Below are positions 51,507-58,362 of a stretch of 64,000 nt of DNA, one piece after another. The translations under genes and the position numbers were made by a program. The stretch's first letter is position 1. Every line of letters begins with the position of its first letter. Below the pieces are notes generated by a model. It was given only the letters and a program-made list of their open reading frames with translations. It did not search any database and was not told the origin of the DNA. The DNA comes from CAYMCQ01 sp964389025 (GTDB lineage: Bacteria; Verrucomicrobiota; Verrucomicrobiia; Limisphaerales; CAYMCQ01): NCBI GenBank assembly GCA_964389025.1, contig CAYMCQ010000009.1:14243-78242 (forward strand). The letters run 5' to 3'.

Positions 51507-52997
51507 TCAAATAGGCGGTTTCTCTTTGTGCCAACCAGTGCTCTGCTCGTAAGCGTGCGCAATTTTCAAAATCGTTTCTTCGCCGAACGGTTTGCCAAGA
51601 AGTTGCAGCCCGATGGGGAGTTTGATGTTTGAAGTTTCAAGTTTCAAGTTGGAGCCGGTCATAAAACCGCACGGCAAACTTAAACCGCAAATGCCGGCGA
51701 GGTTGCAGGAGATGGTGAAGATGTCCGAGAGATACATCTGCAGCGGGTCGCCGGATTTTTCGCCGATCTTGAAGGCGGGCGTCGGCGATGTCGGCGTGAC
51801 GATGGCGTCCACCTTTTCGAACGCGCGCAGAAAATCCTGGCGGATGAGCGTGCGGACTTTTTGCGCGCGCAAATAATACGCGTCGTAATAGCCGCTGCTC
51901 AAAACGTAAGTGCCGAGCATGATGCGGCGTTTTACTTCCGCGCCAAAACCCGCGCCACGCGTGTTGCTGTAAAGTTCGACGGGGTCGTTGCCGTCAATGC
52001 GCAGGCCGTAGCGGATGCCATCGAAGCGCGCGAGGTTCGCGGAAGCCTCGGCGGTGGCGATGATGTAATAAGTCGCTACGGCGTAATCGGTGTGCGGCAA
52101 AGAAACTTCGATGATTTCCGCGCCGAGTTTTTCGAGTTGCTTCACGGCGGCGTCAACGGCGGCTTTCACTTCGGCGTCGAGTCCGCCGATCATGTATTCT
52201 TTCGCGAGACCGACCTTCAGTCCTTTGATGTCGCCGGTCAGGCTCGCGGCGTAATGCGGCACGGGCTGCGGCACGCTCGTGGAATCGCGATGGTCAATGC
52301 CGCTCATGATTTCGAGCAGCGTCGCGGCGTCGCGGATGTCTTTCGTGAACGTGCCGATCTGGTCGAGCGACGACGCGAACGCAACGAGTCCGTAACGCGA
52401 GATGCGTCCGTAAGTGGGTTTGAGTCCGACGCAACCGCAAAGCGCCGCAGGCTGGCGAATTGAACCGCCGGTGTCCGTGCCGAGACTGGCGATGACTTCA
52501 TCCGCCGCGACTGCCGCAGCCGAACCACCGGAGGAACCGCCGGGGATGCGGGATAAGTCCCAAGGATTTTTTGTGACGCCGAACGAGGAATTTTCCGTGG
52601 AGCTGCCCATGGCGAACTCGTCCATGTTCAACCGGCCAAAAATAATTGCACCGGCAGCTTTCAGCTTTTCAATGACCGTCGCGTCGTAGGGCGAAATGAA
52701 CTTGCCGAGAATTTTCGAACCACAGTTCAGTGGTTGATTTTTCACGGCGAGAACGTCTTTGATTCCGATTGGAACACCGAGCAAAGGTTTTTGCGCATGA
52801 GTTTTGCCGGAAGAAATTTCTTTGTCGGCAGCATCGGCTTGAGCGAGCGCGTCCGCCTCGTCGTAGCTGATGAATGCGTGAATCTTTTCTTCGACGCGCT
52901 TGGTTTGGTTGACGCACGACTGCATCGCGTCGCGGGCGGAGACTTCGCGTTTGGCGAGTTTGGCTGTGAGTTCGGAGATTGTGAGCTGGTTGAGCAT
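51507..52997 (-). CDS. gatA: Aspartyl/glutamyl-tRNA amidotransferase subunit A
   Basis: 496 residues from ATG 52997; the longer frame to 53039 reads into a repeat. The amidase signature is complete: GVPIGIKDVLAVK (catalytic Lys), IPGGSSGGSAAAVAADEVIA (cis-Ser) and LGTDTGGSIRQPAALCGCVG (nucleophile Ser), then GLKPTYGRISRYGLVAFAS. GatA feeds ammonia from Gln to GatB to amidate misacylated tRNA. Near the C-terminus the normal CGF-LPIGLQ block is opened by SNLKLETSNIK, encoded by a repeat-like stretch (51616-51660); the enzyme should still work if the loop is outside. gatC lies 121 bases upstream; gatB is not in the window. Confidence 0.95.
   Translation of the reverse strand: MLNQLTISELTAKLAKREVSARDAMQSCVNQTKRVEEKIHAFISYDEADALAQADAADKEISSGKTHAQKPLLGVPIGIKDVLAVKNQPLNCGSKILGKFISPYDATVIEKLKAAGAIIFGRLNMDEFAMGSSTENSSFGVTKNPWDLSRIPGGSSGGSAAAVAADEVIASLGTDTGGSIRQPAALCGCVGLKPTYGRISRYGLVAFASSLDQIGTFTKDIRDAATLLEIMSGIDHRDSTSVPQPVPHYAASLTGDIKGLKVGLAKEYMIGGLDAEVKAAVDAAVKQLEKLGAEIIEVSLPHTDYAVATYYIIATAEASANLARFDGIRYGLRIDGNDPVELYSNTRGAGFGAEVKRRIMLGTYVLSSGYYDAYYLRAQKVRTLIRQDFLRAFEKVDAIVTPTSPTPAFKIGEKSGDPLQMYLSDIFTISCNLAGICGLSLPCGFMTGSNLKLETSNIKLPIGLQLLGKPFGEETILKIAHAYEQSTGWHKEKPPI
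51616..51660. repeat. Repeat-derived in-frame insertion in gatA
   Basis: The segment holds AAGTTTCAAGTTTCAAGTTG in direct repeat and encodes NLKLETSNIKL on the minus strand. GatA proteins normally run straight from CGF to PIGLQ with only a short variable link. Related short words (CAAGTTTCAAAGTTGAAAG) occur beside gatC at 53430-53450. Confidence 0.5.
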
Positions 52998-53008
52998 CGA
53001 AAACTTTT

Positions 53009-53088
53009 TTAACGCAAAGGCGCAAAGGCGCAAAGACACCAGGAAAAGAAATTGCTTTGCGCCTTTGCACCTTCGCGCCTTTGCGTTA
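53009..53088. repeat. Palindromic repeat between gatC and gatA
   Basis: The left arm 53009-53035 (TTAACGCAAAGGCGCAAAG then GCGCAAAG) pairs with the right arm 53055-53088 (CTTTGCGCCTTTGCACC then TTCGCGCCTTTGCGTTAA), with an 8-base extra piece on the right. One half of the same repeat is at 50835-50869. It is a wide-spread intergenic palindrome type in this kind of genome. Confidence 0.75.
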
Positions 53089-53117
53089 AATGAATAGTCG
53101 GCACGGAGAGCGAGAAA

Positions 53118-53405
53118 TTATTCGACGATTTTCGGCACCATGAACAGGCGATTTGCCTTGGCTGGCGCGTTGCGCATGGCTTCGTCGTGCGGGAGCGACT
53201 CGCGGACTTCGTCGGCGCGGAAGACGTTCACCAGTGGCATCGCGTGGGCGGTCGGCTCGACGCCGGACACGTCCACTTCGCGAAGCTTCTCAACGTATTT
53301 GAGGACGCTGCTCAATTGCGCGCCGATTTTTTGTTCTTCGTCGGGTGTGAGTTTGATACGCGCAAGGTGCGCAACGTATTTCACGTCAAATTCGGATTCA
53401 GCCAT
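53118..53405 (-). CDS. gatC: Aspartyl/glutamyl-tRNA amidotransferase subunit C
   Basis: 95 residues from ATG 53405. The full GatC pattern is present: VKYVAHLARIKLTPDEEQKI at the start, LSSVLKYVEKLREVDVSGVE, PTAHAMPLVNVFRADEV and the close NRLFMVPKIVE. GatC braces the GatA-GatB complex in the tRNA-dependent amidation path. gatA lies downstream on the same strand with a palindromic repeat between them, so they are one transcript unless the repeat stops it. Confidence 0.93.
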   Translation of the reverse strand: MAESEFDVKYVAHLARIKLTPDEEQKIGAQLSSVLKYVEKLREVDVSGVEPTAHAMPLVNVFRADEVRESLPHDEAMRNAPAKANRLFMVPKIVE

Positions 53406-53473
53406 GCGAAAACAGTAGGGAGCGCGAAACAAAGTTCAAGTTTCAAAGTTGAAAGCAGCCGCTGAAGGTTCTT

Positions 53474-53580
53474 CCTCTCCCCGCGAGGAACGAGTGGGGA
53501 GAGGATCGAGGAGAGGGGCATCGTCTCAAAATACACCTCCTCTCCCCAGCCCTCTCCTCCATCGGATGGAGGAGAGGGAG
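53474..53580. repeat. Double palindromic repeat between gatC and the DUF1501 gene
   Basis: CCCTCTCCTCCAT (53550-53562) pairs with ATGGAGGAGAGGG (53566-53578) across a 3-base loop, and a second hairpin is formed by CTCTCCCC with GGGGAGAG in 53474-53502. The sequence is of a familiar repetitive type (CCTCTCCCCAGCCCTCTCC) in many soil bacteria. It may also act as a terminator between the two genes. Confidence 0.75.
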
Positions 53581-53618
53581 AATGCAGCCGACAATCTGGG
53601 AGTTTGTTTTAGAGCCAG

Positions 53619-55055
53619 CTATGCCAGAAGCTTTTCAACAACCTCCCCCTCCACATCCGTCAGCCGAAAGTCACGTCCCTGAAAACGATACGTCAGCTTC
53701 GTGTGATCGAAGCCGAGCAGATGCAAAATCGTCGCGTGCAAATCATTGACGTGAATCTTGTCGCGCACGGCGTTGAAACCAAATTCGTCCGTCTCGCCGA
53801 CGGTCACGCCCGGTTTGATGCCGCCGCCGGCCAGCCACATCGTGAACGCGTTCGGGTGATGGTCGCGGCCGTCGTCGCCGCCCTGCACCATCGGCGTGCG
53901 TCCAAATTCGCCGCCCCAAATCACCAGCGTGTCGTCGAGCATCCCACGCTGCTTCAAATCTTTGATGAGCGCGGCGCAAGGTTTGTCCGTGTCCGCGCAA
54001 TTTTTCTTCAAGTCGGCCACAAGATTGCCGTGCTGGTCCCATGCCTCGTGAAAAAGTTCTACGAATCGCACTCCGCGCTCAACGAGCCGCCGCGCCAGCA
54101 AACAATTATTCGCAAACGACGGCTTGCCCGGCTCCGCTCCATACATTTCCAGAATTTCTTTCGGCTCTTTTGCGATGTCCACAAGCTCCGGCCCGCTCGT
54201 CTGCATCCGAAACGCCATTTCATACGAGTTGATGCGCGTGGCGATTTCAGGATCGCCGACCACGTTGAGCCGCATTTTGTTGAGGCGGTTGATTGAGTCG
54301 AGCGAATCACGTTGCATCTGCGCGTCCACGCCTTTTGGATTTGAAAGGTAAAGAATCGGGTCGCCCTGGTTGCGGAACATCACGCCTTGATAAACCGACG
54401 GCAAAAATCCATTGCCCCAATTCGACGCGCCGCCGCTCGGGCCTTTGCTGCCGGAACTGAACACGACGAAGCCCGGCAGATTTTGCGACTCATTGCCGAG
54501 TCCGTAAAGAGTCCACGCGCCGAGGCTCGGCCTGCCGAGTTGTTGCGCGCCCGTGCTCATGAGAATCTGGCCCGGCGCGTGATTGAACGCGTCCGTGTGC
54601 ATGGATTTCACGATGGCGATGTCGTCAACAACGGTCGCCAGATGCGGCAAAAGTTCTGAAAGCTCAGCGCCGGACTTGCCGTGCCTGGCGAATTTGAATT
54701 TCGGCCCGAGCAACGCGGCGTTTGGATTGATGAACGCGGCGCGATAATTTTTGATCAGCTCGTCCGGCGGCGGTTTGCCGTTCCACTTCACGAGTTCCGG
54801 CTTGTAATCGAACAAATCCAGATGACTCGGCGCGCCCGCCATGAAAAGGAAAATGACGCGCTTGGCTTTCGGCTTGAAATGCGGCTGCTTTGGCGCGAGC
54901 GGGTTTTCCGGTGACGAACTGGCTGCGCCGAGCGCTTGGGAAATCAGCGAGTTCAAAGCTATCGCGCCCAGCCCGACGCCGCATTGCTGGAGAAACCAGC
55001 GTCGTGAAACAGTCTTCGGGTCAAGGCCGCGAAAGAGATGGGTCTGGCAGTTCAT
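53619..55055 (-). CDS. DUF1501 (sulfatase-like) exported protein
   Basis: 478 residues. Tat signal: VSRRWFLQQCGVGLGAIALN at 16-35. The DUF1501 body: KAKRVIFLFMAGAPSHLDLF, LLPHLATVVDDIAIVKSMHT, FNHAPGQILMSTGAQQLGRP, SLGAWTLYGLGNESQNLPGF, VERGVRFVELFHEAWDQHGN, DDTLVIWGGEFGRTPMVQGG, DDGRDHHPNAFTMWLAGGGI and IHVNDLHATILHLLGFDH. Aspartates and His give an alkaline-phosphatase/sulfatase-like metal site. It works in the periplasm, usually next to a PSCyt1/DUF1549/DUF1553 protein; that partner is 3.3 kb upstream here. The ATG overlaps the stop of a 73-residue gene (ATGA). Confidence 0.9.
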   Translation of the reverse strand: MNCQTHLFRGLDPKTVSRRWFLQQCGVGLGAIALNSLISQALGAASSSPENPLAPKQPHFKPKAKRVIFLFMAGAPSHLDLFDYKPELVKWNGKPPPDELIKNYRAAFINPNAALLGPKFKFARHGKSGAELSELLPHLATVVDDIAIVKSMHTDAFNHAPGQILMSTGAQQLGRPSLGAWTLYGLGNESQNLPGFVVFSSGSKGPSGGASNWGNGFLPSVYQGVMFRNQGDPILYLSNPKGVDAQMQRDSLDSINRLNKMRLNVVGDPEIATRINSYEMAFRMQTSGPELVDIAKEPKEILEMYGAEPGKPSFANNCLLARRLVERGVRFVELFHEAWDQHGNLVADLKKNCADTDKPCAALIKDLKQRGMLDDTLVIWGGEFGRTPMVQGGDDGRDHHPNAFTMWLAGGGIKPGVTVGETDEFGFNAVRDKIHVNDLHATILHLLGFDHTKLTYRFQGRDFRLTDVEGEVVEKLLA

Positions 55056-55273
55056 TCTTTCACACCCAGCACAGGCTTTGCAAAAGTTACTCCTTTGCGT
55101 CTGGCGTGATCAACCATTTCCCCCACTTGCCGCTTGCGCTCCTTCGACGGCAGGAAATTGATCCGTGCCATTTCCTCGCCGAATTCGCGAACTTGAAATT
55201 CATATTCGATACGCTCGAGATGTCTCCGAACTTCCGGCGTCAACCAATCCGGCTTTGTCGTGGCGCGTTTCAT
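55052..55273 (-). CDS. Small protein of unknown function, coupled to both neighbours
   Basis: 73 residues from ATG 55273. No motif of a named family. The sequence is helical and charged: KPDWLTPEVRRHLERIEYEF, QVREFGEEMARINFLPSKER, KRQVGEMVDHARRKGVTFA. Its ATG overlaps the stop of the 306-residue NTase-like gene (ATGA at 55270), and its own stop overlaps the DUF1501 start (ATGA at 55052), so the three are coupled. Size and charge fit an antitoxin or adaptor for the larger protein. Confidence 0.7.
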   Translation of the reverse strand: MKRATTKPDWLTPEVRRHLERIEYEFQVREFGEEMARINFLPSKERKRQVGEMVDHARRKGVTFAKPVLGVKE

Positions 55274-56190
55274 TCTCCTAAACCTATAAAGCTTCCGCGC
55301 ACGTCTGGCAACCATTCCAAAGAACCGGCGGGCGCGTATTTAGCCGCCTCAGACCGGGCTTCAGCGATCAAACGGTCAAGGCCATATGCACGCATTGGAT
55401 TGACCGCGAGCAGACGCGCGGCATGCTCCACTCGGGATTGATGTTGGATGGCGAGCTTCGGCGAGTCCGAACGCGGATCGCCCTTGACTGCGACCATGTA
55501 TGGCCGCACCGCGCGTTCATGAATCCTGATGCGAATGCGATCAAGGCGATGCCAGAATTCGATTTCTCCCTTGAGCGCCAGTTCGAGCCGTTCGTCTCGG
55601 GACATCACAAGGCTCAACACGGGTCGGCGGGCGGTCATTTCGGGCGGACAAGGCACTTTTTCCGCCGATTGGATCAGGACATCGTGATCGAAAATATGAA
55701 GCCAGCCCCGCGAATCACCGGCCTCGAGAAGTTTCACGCCAAGAACCGTGGCAAAGGGCCAGTCCTTCTGCCGGTCGGTGCGTTTCATTTCCGCAACGGT
55801 GTGCGGACTGGCATAGCAGCCGCGCAAATCGGACTGCCACGGCGAACTGGACCGGGGCGCAACACCGAAAATGTCGAGATAAGCTTCCGTGTCTCCGCTC
55901 TTCCACTGAAAATGGCTGGTCCAGCCGCCGTGCAGCCAGCGCGGTTCGAGTGGTGGAGTAATATGACTGCGATAAAGCGGTAGAGCGCCGTGCAGCCTGG
56001 TTTCATGGAGCAAATCCAGAAATTGCGCCGCGGCTTCCGGCTGGCAAAGCATGGCGCAGTCTTTCGTTGCCTGCGCGACTCCATACGACACGCAAGCCAT
56101 TCCGCTCGTGATTGCACACACAACGCCACGTTCCCGCAGTTTGACCACCAGTCCTTCGTAGAATTCTTCAAGCTCAGCGTAGGAAATCAT
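55270..56190 (-). CDS. Nucleotidyltransferase-fold-like protein of unknown function
   Basis: 306 residues. The first 60 residues (RERGVVCAITSGMACVSYGV, AQATKDCAMLCQPEAAAQFL, DLLHETRL) resemble the start of NTase-fold proteins of the MNT/AbiEii/DUF6036 type, which read A-I-x-G-G-x-A-x-x-x-Y-G-x-x-R-x-T-K-D-I-D. Here the second G and the D-x-D end are missing (SGMA, TKDCA), so catalysis is doubtful. The middle part has WLHGGWTSHFQWKSGDTEAYLD and KRTDRQKDWPFATVLGVKLL, the latter typical for the helical part of such proteins (K-D-x-x-x-V). The C-terminus is helical. It starts 11 bases past the chimeric remnant and is coupled to a 73-residue partner. Confidence 0.6.
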   Translation of the reverse strand: MISYAELEEFYEGLVVKLRERGVVCAITSGMACVSYGVAQATKDCAMLCQPEAAAQFLDLLHETRLHGALPLYRSHITPPLEPRWLHGGWTSHFQWKSGDTEAYLDIFGVAPRSSSPWQSDLRGCYASPHTVAEMKRTDRQKDWPFATVLGVKLLEAGDSRGWLHIFDHDVLIQSAEKVPCPPEMTARRPVLSLVMSRDERLELALKGEIEFWHRLDRIRIRIHERAVRPYMVAVKGDPRSDSPKLAIQHQSRVEHAARLLAVNPMRAYGLDRLIAEARSEAAKYAPAGSLEWLPDVRGSFIGLGE

Positions 56191-56200
56191 CGTGCGACTT

Positions 56201-56332
56201 TTATTCCTTCGTGATGGTTTCGTCGAGATTCAGCGCGATTGCGCCCAACCCAACGCCGCATTGCTGGAGAAACCAGCGCCGCGAAACAGTTTTCGGGTCA
56301 AGGCCGCGATAGAGATGGGTTTGGCAGTTCAT
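56201..56332 (-). pseudogene. Chimeric remnant: DUF1501 N-terminus joined to DUF1553 C-terminus
   Basis: A complete 43-codon frame starting at ATG 56332. Codons 1-34 (MNCQTHLYRGLDPKTVSRRW then FLQQCGVGLGAIAL) equal the first residues of the DUF1501 protein at 53619-55055 except for one residue (Y for F at 8); codons 35-43 (NLDETITKE, then TAA) equal the last residues of the DUF1549/DUF1553 protein at 58363-61542. The join falls at the shared Leu-Asn. Several silent base differences from both intact genes suggest an older, paralogous pair. It starts inside the stop of the preceding gene (ATGA at 56329). It is too short for any known function. Confidence 0.85.
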
Positions 56333-57717
56333 GGCTTGAGATAGTTTTTTGTGTCAACGAGAAATTCAGCTTGAACAGGTTTTAAAAACACGACTTCAGG
56401 CGCAACATTGGTCACGCCAGACGGAAGTTCGAGAAGAAAAGGATGAATGCCTTGCGTCCACTTGTCTCCATAATTCTCTTCTGGCTTCGCGACCCAGTAT
56501 TGACCGTGGTCATCGCGGAGGCGAACAGCAAGGTGACCAGGTTCACTTAGCTTCGGCGCGCGGACGTAAATAACCGGAGTTGGTGTGTAGTGGCTGTGCG
56601 TGACTTTCTTGCGCAGCGGATTGATTTGCTGGCCTTGCCCTGTCCAACCAGACGGCGAACCGCCGCCCGGACCGAGGACTGCCGGGGAACTGCTCTCATA
56701 CTCACCTTCGCAAAACGTGTGAGTGCCGCGCAAAAACAGTCCGAGCACCACGATTTCTTTCGAGTCCGTGGAAACTTTTTTGTTCCACCAAACATTTGTC
56801 GTCAGCATGGTCAAATCGGTGCTCGGCAGCGAGGCGATCAATTGAGCCGCGTTGAGATTCGTCGCTTTCGGAAAAACCGTGGCGAAAAATTTTAACGCCG
56901 GCTGATGCAAGCCAAGAAACTGGCCGCGATTTCCAATCGCATCTTCAGCAATCCACTCTGGTTTCTCCCAACCGACGGCAGTGTTGCCATTTTGCCGACA
57001 GTCCCAGCGTGGCTCAAAAAACCTGGCGGCAGTTTCATAATACGATTTTTTCCCCTGACCGTTCGTGCGTATGTCCAAGCCGCTCAAGACCAACTCGATG
57101 TCGCGGATGGTCTTTGATTGAGGCAACGGATTGCCCGACCAGTTTGCAGGTTGAGTGACGTGAGGATTCAAAATTTTTGTGCTGCTTGTTCCTCCTTTAT
57201 CCCAAGTTGTCACCCGTAGGGTCAACTCGCGTTCATCACGCGGATAACAGTAAAACTCATGTCCTGCCCGCTGCCCCCCGAACCATGAGTGGGTTTCCTC
57301 GCCAAACAGTTCCCCGTTCTTGTCCAAAAACTCAACGCGAATCCCCTGAAAATCCACGTTGGTTTTTGTCGCCGCATCTATCGCGCTTACCCACACAACC
57401 AATCCGGGGCGATTCATTTCAATTCTCGTTTCGCGACGATTCATTCCAAGCGTTTTTGCAAGTCCTCGTGGCAACCACGGACTAAAGCGCTCTAAGACCG
57501 AATCTCTTCCCTTGCGATGCGTGGTTCCGTAAGTCACGCCTTCGATTTGCAAAATTCGCCCGTCGTCGAGCGCAACTTGAATTGGCGGAGCCGGTTTACG
57601 AATCAAGGCCACTGCCGCAAGAAAAACAGCCGCCGCTACGATCAACGCGCACGCCAGCCAGAGCAACTTTTTCCAGCCAGTCTTGCCGCCGATCTCGTTT
57701 GTTGAATTTTCAGCCAT
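56329..57717 (-). CDS. Membrane-anchored periplasmic protein of unknown function
   Basis: 462 residues. One N-terminal helix (LLWLACALIVAAAVFLAAVA at about 18-38) anchors it; the rest is outside. The body is beta-rich: VALDDGRILQIEGVTYGTTH, LPRGLAKTLGMNRRETRIEM, DERELTLRVTTWDKGGTSST, KSYYETAARFFEPRWDCRQN and PVIYVRAPKLSEPGHLAVRL. No family is recognised; the first segment resembles other exported proteins of this phylum with V-T-Y-G-T-x-H-x-x-G. Stop overlaps the ATG of the chimeric remnant, so it was once coupled to a DUF1501 gene. An IS200-type element lies directly upstream. Confidence 0.72.
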   Translation of the reverse strand: MAENSTNEIGGKTGWKKLLWLACALIVAAAVFLAAVALIRKPAPPIQVALDDGRILQIEGVTYGTTHRKGRDSVLERFSPWLPRGLAKTLGMNRRETRIEMNRPGLVVWVSAIDAATKTNVDFQGIRVEFLDKNGELFGEETHSWFGGQRAGHEFYCYPRDERELTLRVTTWDKGGTSSTKILNPHVTQPANWSGNPLPQSKTIRDIELVLSGLDIRTNGQGKKSYYETAARFFEPRWDCRQNGNTAVGWEKPEWIAEDAIGNRGQFLGLHQPALKFFATVFPKATNLNAAQLIASLPSTDLTMLTTNVWWNKKVSTDSKEIVVLGLFLRGTHTFCEGEYESSSPAVLGPGGGSPSGWTGQGQQINPLRKKVTHSHYTPTPVIYVRAPKLSEPGHLAVRLRDDHGQYWVAKPEENYGDKWTQGIHPFLLELPSGVTNVAPEVVFLKPVQAEFLVDTKNYLKP

Positions 57718-57724
57718 CGCAACA

Positions 57725-58323
57725 GCTCCGTCAGGAGCGAAATGTTTATAGCTTTGCGCTCATCGAGCGGTTCAGCTCCGTAGGAGCGGCACAATCATCC
57801 TCAAACTTAAAAATGTATTTTTGATCGTAAGCGACCTTGAACCTCTCAAGAAATTCCACATATTCATCGCGAAACGTTTGCTTCGCATGATGTTTCTCTT
57901 GATCCCGGATGTAGCGGATCACGTCATCCAATTGCGAATGAGCATAGGAAAACGCGCCGAAGCCTTCCTGCCATGAAAATTTTCCCGCGACCCAACGCTC
58001 GCGGTTGATGTGATTCGTCGAGCCAGCTTTGATTTTGCCAACCAAATCAGACAGCGCCATATCTGGCTTCAATCCGATGAGGATATGAACATGATCTGGC
58101 ATGGAATTTATCGCGATCAGCTTTTGTCCCTGATTGGTCACGATGCCGGTGATGTAGAGGTGTAATTCTTCTTTGCGCTCTTTGGGAATGATGTTCACGC
58201 GGCCTTGCGCGGCGAACACTACGTGAATGTAGATTTGTGAATAGGTGTTGGCCATGTGCCGCTCCTACGGAGCTTGGGTTTGAGGCGGTTCGGTTGCTAT
58301 AAACATTTCGCTCCTAACGGAGC
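57725..58323. mobile_element. IS200-type element with nested inverted arms
   Basis: Outer arms 57725-57752 and 58296-58323 are 28 bases with one mismatch (GCTCCGTCAGGAGCGAAATG ... TTTATAGC against its inverse). Inner arms 57774-57793 and 58255-58274 (AGCTCCGTAGGAGCGGCACA) are a perfect 20-bp inverse pair. Each arm also folds on itself (GCTCC-GTCA-GGAGC). A Y1 transposase gene lies inside. Arms that fold into hairpins are what IS200/IS605 and REP-associated transposases recognise. Confidence 0.8.
57746..58255 (-). CDS. tnpA: IS200/REP-associated Y1 tyrosine transposase
   Basis: 169 residues. MANTYSQIYIHVVFAAQGRV is the standard start of this group; NSMPDHVHILIGLKPDM has the H-x-H metal site, and LDDVIRYIRDQEKHH the catalytic Tyr helix (Y-I-x-x-Q). 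GFGAFSYAHSQ before it is conserved. It nicks and joins single-stranded DNA at hairpins. The last 15 residues (APTELNRSMSAKL) are read out of the inner and outer terminal arms, and the stop falls in the outer arm, so the gene fills the element almost fully. Looks intact. Probably able to mobilise other elements with the same hairpins. Confidence 0.9.
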   Translation of the reverse strand: MANTYSQIYIHVVFAAQGRVNIIPKERKEELHLYITGIVTNQGQKLIAINSMPDHVHILIGLKPDMALSDLVGKIKAGSTNHINRERWVAGKFSWQEGFGAFSYAHSQLDDVIRYIRDQEKHHAKQTFRDEYVEFLERFKVAYDQKYIFKFEDDCAAPTELNRSMSAKL

Positions 58324-58362
58324 TTCGGTTCCGGTGACATTCCAAGTTATCGAAGACCGTTC

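Noticed and set aside
52998..53039. N-terminal extension of gatA (SLRLCAFALKK)
   Set aside because: It is read from the palindromic repeat at 53009-53088; GatA normally starts with the MLNQLTISEL-type helix at 52997.
53456..53618. Idea that the CCTCTCCCC block is a CRISPR remnant
   Set aside because: The repeats are inverted, not spaced direct repeats, and form hairpins with 3-base loops.
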